Positions 24,447 through 33,111 of a stretch of DNA of 64,000 nucleotides are shown one piece after another. This DNA comes from DASQWC01 sp035640475. Lineage in GTDB: Bacteria > Actinomycetota > JAICYB01. The notes under the pieces were generated by a model. The model saw only the letters and a program-made list of their open reading frames with translations, was not told the DNA's origin and searched no databases. Each line of letters opens with the position of its first letter. The first letter of the stretch is position 1. The position numbers were made by a program, and so were the translations under genes. Location of the stretch: NCBI GenBank assembly GCA_035640475.1, contig DASQWC010000215.1, positions 1 to 64,000 of the forward strand, read 5' to 3'.

Positions 24447-25223
24447 ATGAGCCCGGGGCGGCGCGAAATTCTCGAAAAGGTGGCCCGCGGCGAGCTCACG
24501 CCCGAGGAGGCCGACGCGCTCCTCCGCGGGGCCGAGGAAGGGGCCGCCCCGGATCGGCCGGCTCCCGAGCCGACCTCCCCCGTCGCCAAGATCAAGGTCT
24601 CGGCCGGCTTCGGCGCAATCGTCGTGATCGGCGACGCTTCGGTCGCCGAAGCCGAGGTAGAAGGGCCGCACACCGCAACGGTGGAAGGCGACACGTTCCT
24701 CATCCGGGGCGACCTCGATCCGGTCCAGCCGGGCGGGTTTTCGATTCACCTCGGCGCCCGAAGAATGCGTCATATGCGCGTCGGTGGACGCAGCGCGTCA
24801 AGCCTCCGCGTTCGGATGAACCCCGCGCTTGCTCTCGAAGCACGCCTGGATGCCGGGCCACTCTCGATCTCGGACGTCAAGGGCCCGATCCGTGCTCGCT
24901 GCGCCGCCGGACCCATCACGATCGAGGATTTCTCCGGTCCGCTCGACGTCGCGGTCAACGCGGGCGCCGTACGCGCGATCGGTATCCTCACCGACGGCGA
25001 GTCGCGCATCCGCAGCGACGCGGGTGCAGTCCGCGTCGAGCTCGAGTCCGGGTCGAGCGTTCACATCGTCGCCGATGCGGCGCTGGGCAAAGTCGTTCTC
25101 CCCGGCTCCGAGGAACCGGAGCGCCGCAAATTCGGCTCCCGTCGCGAAGCAACCGTCGGCAACGGCGACGCAACACTGCGCGTGGAAACGGCCATGGGCA
25201 GCATCCACGTCTCGACGGCGTGA
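24447..25223 (+). CDS. DUF4097-type beta-strand repeat protein with N-terminal helical motif
   Basis: 258 residues. The N-terminal MSPGRREILEKVARGELTPEEADALLRG is the short helical motif often found in bacterial SHOCT-like proteins. From about residue 45 the sequence is a run of short beta strands (AKIKVSAGFGAIVVIG, EARLDAGPLSISDVKG, AVRVELESGSSVHIVADA) like the DUF4097 beta-helix. The protein has no signal peptide, so it is probably cytoplasmic. The next gene, DUF2089, overlaps its stop and recurs with it in other genomes in my memory, so the pair likely forms a regulatory unit. The start is fixed by the consensus TATAAT six bases upstream. Confidence 0.75.
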   Translation: MSPGRREILEKVARGELTPEEADALLRGAEEGAAPDRPAPEPTSPVAKIKVSAGFGAIVVIGDASVAEAEVEGPHTATVEGDTFLIRGDLDPVQPGGFSIHLGARRMRHMRVGGRSASSLRVRMNPALALEARLDAGPLSISDVKGPIRARCAAGPITIEDFSGPLDVAVNAGAVRAIGILTDGESRIRSDAGAVRVELESGSSVHIVADAALGKVVLPGSEEPERRKFGSRREATVGNGDATLRVETAMGSIHVSTA

Positions 25224-25582
25224 TGAACGAACGACGGTTCGCGCCGCGTTCGTGTCCCGTGTGCGGCGAGCGCCTTGCGCTGACACGACTCGGCTGCCCC
25301 GAATGCGACACCGAGCTCTCCGGAGTGTTCGAGGCCTGCGAGTTCTGCTCGTTGGACGCCGACGATCGCGACATGCTTCACGTCTTCCTGCGCTCGCGCG
25401 GAAACATGAAGGAGCTCGAGCGTCACCTCGGCGTGAGCTACCCAACCGTTCGCGCGCGCTTCGACAAGCTGCTCGCGCGCCTCGGCCTCGAATCCGAAGA
25501 AGAGCCCGACAGAATCGACCTGCTCGAAGCGTTGTCGAGAGGAGAGATCGATGTCGGCGAGGCCCTCGAGCGTCTCGAGTGA
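25223..25582 (+). CDS. DUF2089 family zinc-ribbon / HTH protein
   Basis: 119 residues. Two CxxC pairs at the N-terminus (CPVCGERL and CPECDTELSG) form a zinc ribbon, followed by an LFVFLRSRGNMKELE-type helix-turn-helix region (KELERHLGVSYPTVRARFDKLL), the typical layout of DUF2089 proteins, which are thought to regulate transcription. The C-terminus (LLEALSRGEIDVGEALERL) has the same helical motif as the N-terminus of the upstream protein, suggesting that the two proteins contact each other. ATG at 25223 overlaps the upstream TGA; a GTG at 25220 is possible. A perfect hairpin spans the stop codon. Confidence 0.85.
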   Translation: MNERRFAPRSCPVCGERLALTRLGCPECDTELSGVFEACEFCSLDADDRDMLHVFLRSRGNMKELERHLGVSYPTVRARFDKLLARLGLESEEEPDRIDLLEALSRGEIDVGEALERLE

Positions 25583-25592
25583 GCTCGAGACG
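25571..25592 (+). terminator. Hairpin spanning the DUF2089 stop codon
   Basis: CGTCTCGAG and CTCGAGACG are perfect 9-bp arms around TGAG, whose TGA is the stop codon. No T-run follows, so it may act as an RNA-stability element rather than a classical terminator. Confidence 0.45.
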
Positions 25593-25603
25593 CTCACAGT
25601 GGC

Positions 25604-25625
25604 GGTTCGGGGGCGCAGCCCCCGG
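25604..25625. repeat. Short relative of the GC-rich hairpin repeat, copy E
   Basis: GGTTCGGGGGCGCAGCCCCC is a small hairpin whose left side matches the reverse complement of the repeat core GCTGCGCCCCCCGAAC with one base fewer. It lies just before the cyclase gene. Confidence 0.5.
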
Positions 25626-25630
25626 TACAC

Positions 25631-26242
25631 ATGAGTGATACCGGGGCTCTTCGGGACGACTACCTCCCCTGGGCCGTCGACGCCCGCGACGTTCCGGAGG
25701 ACGTCCGGACCGTCGTCCTCGGCTCCCGAGAGGGAACCGAACGCAGACGCGCGCTGGGCGCCGTCGTGTTCACCGACATCGTCGACTCCACGATGCTCAT
25801 GGCCGAGCTCGGGAACCGGCGCTGGCGCGATCTCCTCGAAGCGCACAACGCGCTCGTGCGCCGAGAGCTGCTCCGCTACGGAGGTTCCGAAGTCGATACG
25901 GCCGGCGACGGCTTCGTCGCGACCTTCGCGGGTCCGTCCGACGCGATCGCGTGCGCCCGCGCGGCGATCGAGGCCGTACGATGGATCGGCCTCGATCTCC
26001 GCGCGGGCGTGCACGCCGGTGAGTTCGAGCTCGTCGCCGAACGGCCGGGCCGTCCGAAGCCCAGCGGCCTGGCCATGAGCATCGGCGCACGGGTATGCGA
26101 CCTCGCCGAGCCGAGCGAATTGCTCGCATCCGACACCGTTCGCCAGCTCCTCATCGGTTCCGATTACCAGTTCGAGGCGCGAGGGATTCACGCCCTCAAA
26201 GGAGTGCCGGGCGACTGGGTCTTGTACGCGGTCGACGGTTAG
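25631..26242 (+). CDS. Class III nucleotide cyclase domain protein
   Basis: 203 residues, essentially one class III cyclase catalytic domain. The first metal Asp is in VVFTDIVDST near residue 49 and the second in DTAGDGFVATF near residue 95; the Arg-rich and VHAGEFEL segments follow. No membrane, HAMP or sensor domain is fused, so it is a soluble stand-alone enzyme, and about 40 residues of unassigned N-terminus (DDYLPWAVDARDVPEDV) precede it. Whether it makes cAMP or cGMP is not decided by what I can see. It converges on dinB with a 4-base overlap (TTAG). Confidence 0.85.
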   Translation: MSDTGALRDDYLPWAVDARDVPEDVRTVVLGSREGTERRRALGAVVFTDIVDSTMLMAELGNRRWRDLLEAHNALVRRELLRYGGSEVDTAGDGFVATFAGPSDAIACARAAIEAVRWIGLDLRAGVHAGEFELVAERPGRPKPSGLAMSIGARVCDLAEPSELLASDTVRQLLIGSDYQFEARGIHALKGVPGDWVLYAVDG

Positions 26243-27399
26243 ACGGGGTCCCTCTTCGGCAGCAGTCGCGCCATTCGCACCGCTTCCTTGCCGAACTTCC
26301 CTCGTACTTGCTCGACGGCAGCCTCGGCTTGGGCGAAGGCCGCCTTCCGCTCGAAGGTGAGTTGTTCGGTGACGCCGCCGGTCACAAATCCGGACGCCGT
26401 TACACCCAGCAGCCGCACCGAACGTCTGCCTCGCCGGAAGCGGTTGTAGGCTTCGGCGGCGGTCCGGAAGATCGTCCACACATCGCTGGTCGGCGTCGCC
26501 AGCGTGCACGAGCGCGTGATGGTCTGGTAATCGGCGAGGCGGATCTTGACGGTGATCGTTCGCGCGCGGTGGCCGGCGTCAACGAGGCGGGACGCGACAC
26601 GATCGGATAGACGCAGCAGCTCGGCTTCAATCGCCTCATCGGCGTCGATATCGCTCTCATAGGTCTCCTCCGCTCCCGTGCTCCGCGCGTCGCTTCTCGG
26701 CTCCACCGGGCTTGGGTCCTTCCCCCACGCCACGGCGGCGAGATGCGCGGCAGCCGCCGTCCCCACCTGCCGTCGCAGCACGCTCTCGGGTGTGTTCGCG
26801 AGCTCCCCGATCGTCGTGATCCTCAGCCGGCGCAATACGCCGGCGGTGACGTCGCCGACGCCCCATAAGTCCTCGATGGGGAGGGGGTGCAGGAACGCAA
26901 CGGGATCATCGACGACGAGAACACCGTCGGGCTTGGCTGCGCGTGACGCGATCTTCGCGACGAGCTTTGTCTCACCGCCCCCGACCGAGCACACGAGCCC
27001 GAGCTCATGACGGACACGTGCGCGGAGCTGCTCGGCGAGGTCGTGCGTCGTACCGTACAGGCGATGCGCGCCCGAGACGTCGCAGAATGCTTCGTCGAGT
27101 GAGATCGGCTCGACGGTCGGCGTGAACTCCCCCAGGAGCGATCGAAACACCCTCGATGCCGACGTGTAGGACTCGAAAGTCGGTGGGACGAACACGGCAT
27201 CCGGACACAACCGCTTGGCGCGTGCCGACGGCATTCCGTTGCGGACGCCTCTCTCGCGCGCTTCATACGAGCACGACAGCACGACGCCGCGACGTCCGGC
27301 GCCGCCGACGATCACCGGGCGGCCCGCGAGGGCCGGATCCTTGCCGCGCTCCACCGACACGTAGAACGCGTCGAGGTCGACGTGAATGATGTCCGCCAC
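26239..27399 (-). CDS. dinB: DNA polymerase IV (Y family)
   Basis: 386 residues. The catalytic motifs are HVDLDAFYVSVE at the N-terminus and SLDEAFCDVSGAHRLYG near residue 100, with steric-gate Phe/Tyr in AFYVS. The C-terminal little-finger domain is followed by EQLTF, which fits the beta-clamp-binding motif. It performs error-prone bypass synthesis at damaged DNA. It begins MADIIHVDLDAFY at ATG 27397-27399. No LexA-type box is obvious upstream. Length is typical for actinobacterial DinB. Confidence 0.95.
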   Translation of the reverse strand: MADIIHVDLDAFYVSVERGKDPALAGRPVIVGGAGRRGVVLSCSYEARERGVRNGMPSARAKRLCPDAVFVPPTFESYTSASRVFRSLLGEFTPTVEPISLDEAFCDVSGAHRLYGTTHDLAEQLRARVRHELGLVCSVGGGETKLVAKIASRAAKPDGVLVVDDPVAFLHPLPIEDLWGVGDVTAGVLRRLRITTIGELANTPESVLRRQVGTAAAAHLAAVAWGKDPSPVEPRSDARSTGAEETYESDIDADEAIEAELLRLSDRVASRLVDAGHRARTITVKIRLADYQTITRSCTLATPTSDVWTIFRTAAEAYNRFRRGRRSVRLLGVTASGFVTGGVTEQLTFERKAAFAQAEAAVEQVRGKFGKEAVRMARLLPKRDPV

Positions 27400-27419
27400 G
27401 CCGAAAGCCTAGGCAGCCG

Positions 27420-27800
27420 CTACGACGCGGCTTCGAGATTGAACACGATGCCGTCGGGGAGCCGGGCAAGCGCGTCCGCGTTGCGCTCGATCGCACCGAC
27501 GACGTTCACGGGGACGACCGCGCGCGGTTCGTTGCCGCGGGAGGCCGGCGTGGGCCCGAAAAAGATCGCAATCGCCTGCCCTTCGACCCAGTAGCCGATC
27601 TCACCGACCTCCATGACGTCGCGAGCGTCGTCCTCTCGCTCGGCCATCATCGACGGGACCGTGAAGTAGAACTCGTCGCCCCATCGCGCCGCTCGTCCCG
27701 CCACGGGAAGTTGCATCCACAGCATGTCTGCGGTCGGCGTGTCGCGAAGCCGAGCGAGAAGCTCGACATCGCCGGCGCGGATGCGCAGGCGCTTCGTCAC
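27420..27800 (-). CDS. Cyclophilin-like fold protein (TM1367/DUF369 type)
   Basis: 126 residues. The sequence ADMLWMQLPVAGRAARWGDEFYF, MEVGEIGYWVEGQAIAIFFGPTPAS and VVPVNVVGAIE follow the pattern of the small cyclophilin-like family known from TM1367. No prolyl isomerase activity is established for these proteins. GTG at 27798-27800 overlaps the stop of the beta-propeller gene as GTGA, so it is coupled to it. The middle has several acidic residues (AEREDDARDVMEVGE). Confidence 0.8.
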   Translation of the reverse strand: MTKRLRIRAGDVELLARLRDTPTADMLWMQLPVAGRAARWGDEFYFTVPSMMAEREDDARDVMEVGEIGYWVEGQAIAIFFGPTPASRGNEPRAVVPVNVVGAIERNADALARLPDGIVFNLEAAS

Positions 27801-29050
27801 CGCTGGACTTCGATCGGGCGCAGGACGAGTGAGGTGGCGCCGCCACCTTTCTCCTGGACCACGGCCAGGAAATCGCCCGACGGAGAGAAGGACACCGCGC
27901 ACACGTTGGATCCGACCTCCGGCGACGCATCGGAGCCGTCGGCGCGCGCAATCCAGCCGTCGTCTACACCTTCGACCTTCGCGACGAACGCGATGAGGCT
28001 TCCGTCCGGCGACCACGACGCACCGTGTCCGGTGACGAGTCTGCGCCGTCCTCCGGACGCCGTCGATGCTTCGATCACGCCGTCCGCGCGCTCGACGGCA
28101 AGCAAGTCCGGACGAGAGGACCACGTGACACCGATCCCCGGTCCGGCCGCGGCAACCGAGCCGTTGACGGCGTTGAGGATGCGGACAGTCGGGGGGCCGG
28201 GCCCTCCTCGCGTGTTCGGATCGTTCTGCGAGATATAGGCGAGCCGATCGCCTTGCGGCGCCCACGACAGGCTCGACAGCAAGCCTCTCGCTTCGCGGAC
28301 GGCGGTGACGGCGTCCTCGCCGTCGGGCCCCGCAAGACGTATCTCCTTGCGGTCCGCCGTCAGAATCGCGAGCTTGTCGCCGACCGGCGACCACGCGAGC
28401 TCCGATGCCTCGATGTTGAAGCGAATCGTCACGCCGTTGGAAGGATCGACGACCGTTGTGCCGACGGCCAGCCTTCCGTCGGGCAGGAAGAGCGGCGGTC
28501 GGCAATCGGCGCCGCGCGCGATCTCCTTCGGCTGACCGACGGCGATCGCCTGAGGTACGACGCCGGCGAACGAGCGCGGCCGAGGTTTCGGTCCGACTTT
28601 GAACAACGTGATCCGATAGTTGCCGCGGACGAGAAAGTCGCCGTTCCCGTCCGGTCCGGCGCGGAGCACATACGTCGCCGGAACGATCTCGTCCGCGTTC
28701 GGGAAGGCCTGCGGGATCGGGTTCGACCTGATGCGATTCGGCGCTTGACCCTCGCCGAGCCCAACGCAGTCGTTGATGGGACCCGTCGCGTCCGGGCACA
28801 GATAGACACGCACGCGCTGCCCCCGCTCGTATCCATGAAGCTCGAGGAACGGGCTGATTCCGACCGGACCCGACGGCGGGATGGCTTGGACCTGCTCACC
28901 GAACAGACTCGACGTGCCGCCGCGCTCGAGGAAGCGGTACGCGGCTCCGAGCGAGGCGATGATCGAGATCAGAACGAGCGCGAGCTGGGCGATCAGCCGC
29001 CCGCGGCGCCGCCAGACTCCTCCGAGCAGACGTGAAGGCTGTGGGTACAT
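27797..29050 (-). CDS. Membrane-anchored beta-propeller (TolB/WD40-like) protein
   Basis: 417 residues. One N-terminal membrane helix (LIAQLALVLISIIASLGAAY) with a basic cytoplasmic end anchors an extracellular domain. The first part (to about 170) is a beta sandwich with a Cys pair (LCPDATGPINDC), and from about 190 there are TolB-like propeller repeats with AWSPVGDKLAIL, SWAPQGDRLAYIS, TWSSRPDLLAVE, SWSPDGSLIAFV and SFSPSGDFLAVV. It probably binds a partner; no enzyme motif is seen. It is transcribed with the cyclophilin-like gene and diverges from the DUF1416 gene. Confidence 0.75.
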   Translation of the reverse strand: MYPQPSRLLGGVWRRRGRLIAQLALVLISIIASLGAAYRFLERGGTSSLFGEQVQAIPPSGPVGISPFLELHGYERGQRVRVYLCPDATGPINDCVGLGEGQAPNRIRSNPIPQAFPNADEIVPATYVLRAGPDGNGDFLVRGNYRITLFKVGPKPRPRSFAGVVPQAIAVGQPKEIARGADCRPPLFLPDGRLAVGTTVVDPSNGVTIRFNIEASELAWSPVGDKLAILTADRKEIRLAGPDGEDAVTAVREARGLLSSLSWAPQGDRLAYISQNDPNTRGGPGPPTVRILNAVNGSVAAAGPGIGVTWSSRPDLLAVERADGVIEASTASGGRRRLVTGHGASWSPDGSLIAFVAKVEGVDDGWIARADGSDASPEVGSNVCAVSFSPSGDFLAVVQEKGGGATSLVLRPIEVQR

Positions 29051-29092
29051 CAGAATCCCCGCGTGACCATCGAGCTACAGTACAAAGGCGCC

Positions 29093-29338
29093 ATGTCCTC
29101 CACACTGAAGATTCACGGACGAGTCCGCCGCAGCGGTGATCCGGTCGAAGGCGCCTATATCACGCTCAATCAAGGCGAGACGTTCATCGCCGAGCGCCGA
29201 ACCGGTCCCGACGGCGGGTACGAGTTCCACACGACACCAGGAGATTGGGTACTCGTCTGTCGTGCAGCCGGATCCGACGCCGTCCGACGTGAGGTCTCGT
29301 CCGCCGCCGGGGAGCTCGAGACCAGCTTCGACCTGTAA
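29093..29338 (+). CDS. DUF1416 domain-containing protein
   Basis: 81 residues with the pattern of an Ig-like carboxypeptidase-regulatory fold: HGRVRRSGDPVEGAYITL, TGPDGGYEFHTTPGDWVLV. DUF1416 is found almost only in actinobacteria, where it often adjoins a thiosulfate sulfurtransferase; none is seen here, the neighbour being an isocitrate dehydrogenase-like gene 3 bases downstream. ATG at 29093 has AAAGG four bases upstream. A GTG at 29063 would add ten residues (MTIELQYKGA) and is a possible start. Confidence 0.8.
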   Translation: MSSTLKIHGRVRRSGDPVEGAYITLNQGETFIAERRTGPDGGYEFHTTPGDWVLVCRAAGSDAVRREVSSAAGELETSFDL

Positions 29339-29341
29339 CGC

Positions 29342-30496
29342 GTGACGACAGCCAAGACCGTCGTCGTCATTCCCGGTGACGGGATCGGTCCCGAGATTTG
29401 GGCCGCCACGAGACCGGTTCTCGATGCGGCTCTCCAACACACGAGCGGGACGACCGTCGTCTGGGACGAGTGGCCGGCCGGCGAGCGCGGGCTCGAGGAG
29501 TCGGGCGACCCGCTCCCGCGCACGACGCTCGAAGCCATCGGACGCCACCGCGTCGCGCTCAAAGGACCGCTGACGACACCCGTCGGCTCGGGGTTCCGCT
29601 CGATCAACGTGGCGCTGCGACTGCACTTCGACCTGTACGCGAACATCCGTCCCGTCCGCTGGCTGCCGGGCATCGCCACACCAGTCCGGCACCCGGAGCG
29701 CATCAATGCGGTGCTGTTCCGGGAGAACACCGAGGACGTCTACTCGGGCTACGAGCTCGAGCCCGGCACACCCGAGCTGCTCGCGCTCGCAGCGTTTTGC
29801 CGCGAACGATTCCGCTGGCCGATCCCGGCCGACGCGGGCGTCGGTCTGAAGCCGATCTCCGAGTCGGCGTCGAAGCGGCTCGTGCGCGCGGCACTGCGTT
29901 TCGCCGTCCGGGAGAAGCGGCGCTCGGTCACCCTCGTCCACAAGGGGAACATCCAGAAGTTCACCGAGGGAAGGTTCCGCGCCTGGGGCTACGAAGTCGC
30001 CGTTGAAGAGTTCGCCGACACCTCGCGCATCGAAGCCGTCGACGTCGGCCCCGACGACGGCCGCGTGATCGTCCGCGATCTGCTCGCCGACGCCTTCCTC
30101 CAGGAGATCCTCATCAACCCAGAGCGCATCGACGTCATCGCAACGACGAATCTGAACGGCGACTACATGTCCGAGGCACTGGCCGCACAGGTGGGAGGGA
30201 TCGGCGTCGCTCCGGGAGGGAACGTGAACGAAGAAGCCGGCCGTGGGATCTTCGAGCCCGCGCACGGCACGGCGCCGACACTCGCGGGACAGGACGCCGC
30301 CAATCCGATCGCCCTGATGCTGTCCGGCGCGATGCTGTTCGACTTTCTCGGGTGGCGCGATGCGGGAGACGCGGTGCGCAGCGCCGTCCACGACGTCGTC
30401 GACTCCGGAGTGGGCACCCCCGACCTCGGACTCGCCGAACACCTCGGAACGAAAGCGTTCGGCGACCGCGTTACGGCCGCCGTCGGCTCAGCGTAG
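29342..30496 (+). CDS. Isocitrate dehydrogenase-like enzyme (isocitrate/isopropylmalate dehydrogenase family)
   Basis: 384 residues of the beta-decarboxylating dehydrogenase family. The substrate-binding motif SINVALR has the Ser-x-Asn-x-x-x-Arg pattern of isocitrate dehydrogenase, not isopropylmalate dehydrogenase, and RENTEDVYSGYE, VHKGNIQKFTEGRF and the metal Asp residues are present. The cofactor segment HGTAPTLAGQDAANP has Thr and Leu where NADP enzymes have Lys-Tyr and NAD enzymes Asp-Ile, so the cofactor is not clear. GTG at 29342 is three bases after DUF1416. It overlaps the convergent leuD by 9 bases; this location does not make it a leucine gene. Confidence 0.82.
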   Translation: MTTAKTVVVIPGDGIGPEIWAATRPVLDAALQHTSGTTVVWDEWPAGERGLEESGDPLPRTTLEAIGRHRVALKGPLTTPVGSGFRSINVALRLHFDLYANIRPVRWLPGIATPVRHPERINAVLFRENTEDVYSGYELEPGTPELLALAAFCRERFRWPIPADAGVGLKPISESASKRLVRAALRFAVREKRRSVTLVHKGNIQKFTEGRFRAWGYEVAVEEFADTSRIEAVDVGPDDGRVIVRDLLADAFLQEILINPERIDVIATTNLNGDYMSEALAAQVGGIGVAPGGNVNEEAGRGIFEPAHGTAPTLAGQDAANPIALMLSGAMLFDFLGWRDAGDAVRSAVHDVVDSGVGTPDLGLAEHLGTKAFGDRVTAAVGSA

Positions 30497-31051
30497 CTTC
30501 AGCGTCTCGGGCGACGGACCCGCGCGCGTCTGCTCGTAGGCATCGATGGCCGCCTCCGATGCGAGCGTGATCGCGATGTCGTCGAGGCCGTTGAGCAAGC
30601 GATGCTTGATGTCGGGGTCGATATCGAAGTGGACGACGCGGCCGCCGAACGAGACGAGCTGCGCTTGGAGGTCGATATGGCATCCTTCGGCATTCATCAG
30701 GACTCTCACGTCTTCCTCGGGCAGCGAGATCGGGAGCAGCCCGTTCTTCGTCGCGTTGTTGTAGAAGATGTCGGCGAACGAAGGAGCAACGACCGCCTTG
30801 TAGCCGGCTTGCTGGATTGCCCACACCGCGTGCTCACGTGACGAGCCGCAGCCGAAGTTCCGCCCGGCGACGAGAACCTCGCCCTTCCCGAGCGTGATCT
30901 CGCCGTCGCGCACCCAGTCGTAGAACAGAAATTCGCCGAAGCCCGTGCGCTCGATGCGCTTCAAGAACTGCTTGGGAATGATCTGGTCGGTGTCGACGTC
31001 GGCCCGGTCGAGCGGCGCGACCTTCCCTTCTATGGTTCGGATCGCTTGCAT
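30488..31051 (-). CDS. leuD: 3-isopropylmalate dehydratase small subunit (LeuD)
   Basis: 187 residues, the small swivelling subunit that with LeuC isomerises isopropylmalate in leucine synthesis. Conserved segments are VDTDQIIPKQFLK, AGRNFGCGSSREHAVWA, and the YKAVVAPSFADIFYNN stretch. ATG at 31049-31051 gives the family start MQAIRTIEGKVAPLDR. It is separated from leuC by 112 bases that contain a GC-rich hairpin repeat, which is unusual for these normally adjacent genes. Its 3' end overlaps the convergent dehydrogenase gene. Confidence 0.95.
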   Translation of the reverse strand: MQAIRTIEGKVAPLDRADVDTDQIIPKQFLKRIERTGFGEFLFYDWVRDGEITLGKGEVLVAGRNFGCGSSREHAVWAIQQAGYKAVVAPSFADIFYNNATKNGLLPISLPEEDVRVLMNAEGCHIDLQAQLVSFGGRVVHFDIDPDIKHRLLNGLDDIAITLASEAAIDAYEQTRAGPSPETLKLR

Positions 31052-31073
31052 GTTGCGTACTCTTTTCGGCTCG

Positions 31074-31151
31074 TGCGCGCTCCCGCGCGCTCCCAGTTGA
31101 TCGGGGGCGCTCACGCGGTCTTCGGCCGCTGCGCCCCCCGAACCCCCCGCG
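31074..31151 (+). repeat. GC-rich hairpin repeat, copy C (between leuC and leuD)
   Basis: The element opens GCGCGCTCCCGCGCGCTCCC and closes GCTGCGCCCCCCGAACCCCC plus GCG, almost identical at its ends to copy B, with a different loop (CACGCGGTCTTCGGCCG). It occupies most of the 112-base leuC-leuD spacer and could affect the relative amount of the two subunits. Confidence 0.8.
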
Positions 31152-31163
31152 AAGGCAGCTGCG

Positions 31164-32528
31164 TCATTCCCACTCGCGTATGTCGACAAAGTGCCCCTCG
31201 ATCGCCGCTGCTGCGGCCATCTCCGGGCTGCACAGGTGCGTTCGCCCACCGCGTCCCTGCCGGCCCTCGAAGTTCCTGTTCGACGTAGACGCACACCGTT
31301 CCTGCGGCTGCAAGATGTCCGGGTTCATGCCGAGGCACATCGAGCAGCCCGATTCGCGCCACTCGAATCCTGCCGCCGTGAACACCTCGTTGAGGCCCTC
31401 GGCCTCCGCCTCCGCCTTCACCTGCTGGGAGCCGGGAACGACCATCGCGCGCACCGTCGACGCGACCTTCCTGCCCGCGACCACCTTCGCGGCCGCACGC
31501 AGGTCTTCGATGCGCGAGTTCGTGCACGAACCGATGAACACGCGATCCAACGAAATGTCCGTCATGGCCGTCCCGGGCTTCACACCCATGTAGATCAGCG
31601 CACGCTCGGCCGTCTCGCCGTCGGGCTGCGGCACGGAGCCCGTGACTTCGACGACCTGGCCCGGCGTCGTGCCCCACGTCACCATCGGCGCGAGACTCGA
31701 CGCGTCGATCGTTTCCTCGCGGTCGAACGTTGCCCCCTCCTCGGTCGGCAGCTCGCGCCAGCGCGCCACCGCGTCACTCCATTCCTTCGGCACGGCGGGA
31801 CGTCCCTCCAGGTATGAGAATGTCGTGTCGTCGGGCGCGATCATGCCGGCACGGCCGCCGCCCTCAATCGTCATGTTGCAGATCGTCATGCGGCCTTCCA
31901 TCGACAGCGACTCGATGGCCGGTCCGGCATATTCGACGACGTGCCCGACGCACCCATCGGTGCCGAGCCGTCCGATCGTGGCGAGGATGAGGTCCTTGGG
32001 TGTGACGCCGAAGCCGAGGACGCCCGAGTAATTGATGCGGAGCTGACGCGGCCGCTTCTGTACCAGGCACTGCGTCGCAAGCACGTGCTCCACTTCCGAC
32101 GTTCCGATGCCGAAGGCCAGTGCACCGAACGCTCCGTGCGTCGCCGTGTGGCTGTCGCCGCAGACGATCGTCATGCCCGGCTGGGTGAACCCGAGCTCGG
32201 GTCCGATGACGTGGACGATGCCGCGCTTGTCCGAACCGACCGAATACACCGGGATGCCGAACTCCTCACAGTTGCGCTCGAGCGCCTCGACCTGCTGTCG
32301 GGAAAGCTGATCGGAGATCTGCTGCGCGACGGGAATCCATTCCGTCGGCACGTTGTGGTCGGCCGTCGCGACGGTTCGGTCCGGCCTGCGCACGCGACGA
32401 CCGGTTATTCGCAGACCGTCGAACGCCTGCGGAGAAGTGACTTCGTGCACGAGGTGCAGGTCGATGTAGATGAGACCGTCGGAGACCTCGTGCGTCTCCC
32501 AGATCTTGTCGAACAACGTCTTCGGCAT
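31164..32528 (-). CDS. leuC: 3-isopropylmalate dehydratase large subunit (LeuC)
   Basis: 454 residues, aconitase-type, binds the [4Fe-4S] cluster. The ligands are Cys in [14 protein letters not shown] and the [10 protein letters not shown] pair; [12 protein letters not shown] and [20 protein letters not shown] are the substrate and cluster neighbourhood. ATG at 32526-32528 overlaps the stop of the XRE-cupin regulator gene (TGATG), so the two are translationally coupled. With LeuD it converts 2-isopropylmalate to 3-isopropylmalate. No leuB, leuA or leader peptide is in the window. Confidence 0.95.
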   Translation of the reverse strand: MPKTLFDKIWETHEVSDGLIYIDLHLVHEVTSPQAFDGLRITGRRVRRPDRTVATADHNVPTEWIPVAQQISDQLSRQQVEALERNCEEFGIPVYSVGSDKRGIVHVIGPELGFTQPGMTIVCGDSHTATHGAFGALAFGIGTSEVEHVLATQCLVQKRPRQLRINYSGVLGFGVTPKDLILATIGRLGTDGCVGHVVEYAGPAIESLSMEGRMTICNMTIEGGGRAGMIAPDDTTFSYLEGRPAVPKEWSDAVARWRELPTEEGATFDREETIDASSLAPMVTWGTTPGQVVEVTGSVPQPDGETAERALIYMGVKPGTAMTDISLDRVFIGSCTNSRIEDLRAAAKVVAGRKVASTVRAMVVPGSQQVKAEAEAEGLNEVFTAAGFEWRESGCSMCLGMNPDILQPQERCASTSNRNFEGRQGRGGRTHLCSPEMAAAAAIEGHFVDIREWE

Positions 32529-33106
32529 CAGGCCCTCCGCAACCCGGACGTGACGACGGCGAGAAAGACCGCCGAGCGCTTGCCGGCGTTCTCGAAATGA
32601 TGCGCGAGATCGGCGTCGAACGTCACCGCGTCGCCCTCCTCCAGCACGAACCGATCCTCGCCGCATACGAGCGCGACGGTTCCGGTTTGCACGACGACCG
32701 TTTCCCGGCTTCCGGGCTCGTGCAGGGGCGGATCACCCGGACCGCCGGTCACAGCGCTCGGACGAAGCGTGTGCAGCGTGACGGAATGCGGCTGCCCGGG
32801 AAGCGGCGGCGTGAGCTCCTCGAAGCGGTGGCCGTCCCGGTGCACATCGCGTCGCTCCGCGCGTCGGACGAGCACGACGTGCGGCTCTTCGTCCAGCCGC
32901 AGCAGCCGCGAGAGCGTGAGATCGAGCCCGCCGGCGATCTTCGTCGCTACGGCGAGGGTAGGGCTCGTCTCGCCGCGCTCGACCTGCGACAGCATCGGCG
33001 CACTGACGCCGGCCGTGCGCGCGAGCTCGCGCAGTGAGAGGCCTTTGGCCTCGCGCAGGCGCCGGACGCGCTCACCGAGCACGCTCGTCGTCTCGACAAC
33101 GGTCAT
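32528..33106 (-). CDS. XRE-family regulator with C-terminal cupin domain
   Basis: 192 residues. An N-terminal helix-turn-helix of the lambda/XRE type (about 11-65: [36 protein letters not shown] is the recognition area) is joined to a cupin domain (about 105-185) whose metal-type histidines appear in [12 protein letters not shown] and [12 protein letters not shown]. Such proteins sense a small molecule through the cupin and control nearby catabolic or biosynthetic genes. Here it is the first gene of an operon with leuC and leuD and overlaps leuC, so it likely regulates leucine synthesis. A perfect palindrome lies 5 bases upstream of the start, a good candidate for its own operator. Confidence 0.88.
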   Translation of the reverse strand: MTVVETTSVLGERVRRLREAKGLSLRELARTAGVSAPMLSQVERGETSPTLAVATKIAGGLDLTLSRLLRLDEEPHVVLVRRAERRDVHRDGHRFEELTPPLPGQPHSVTLHTLRPSAVTGGPGDPPLHEPGSRETVVVQTGTVALVCGEDRFVLEEGDAVTFDADLAHHFENAGKRSAVFLAVVTSGLRRA

Positions 33107-33111
33107 CGTCT

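Noticed and set aside
29075..30442. A 455-codon antisense frame opposite the isocitrate dehydrogenase-like gene
   Set aside because: Shadow frame of a gene with clear family motifs.
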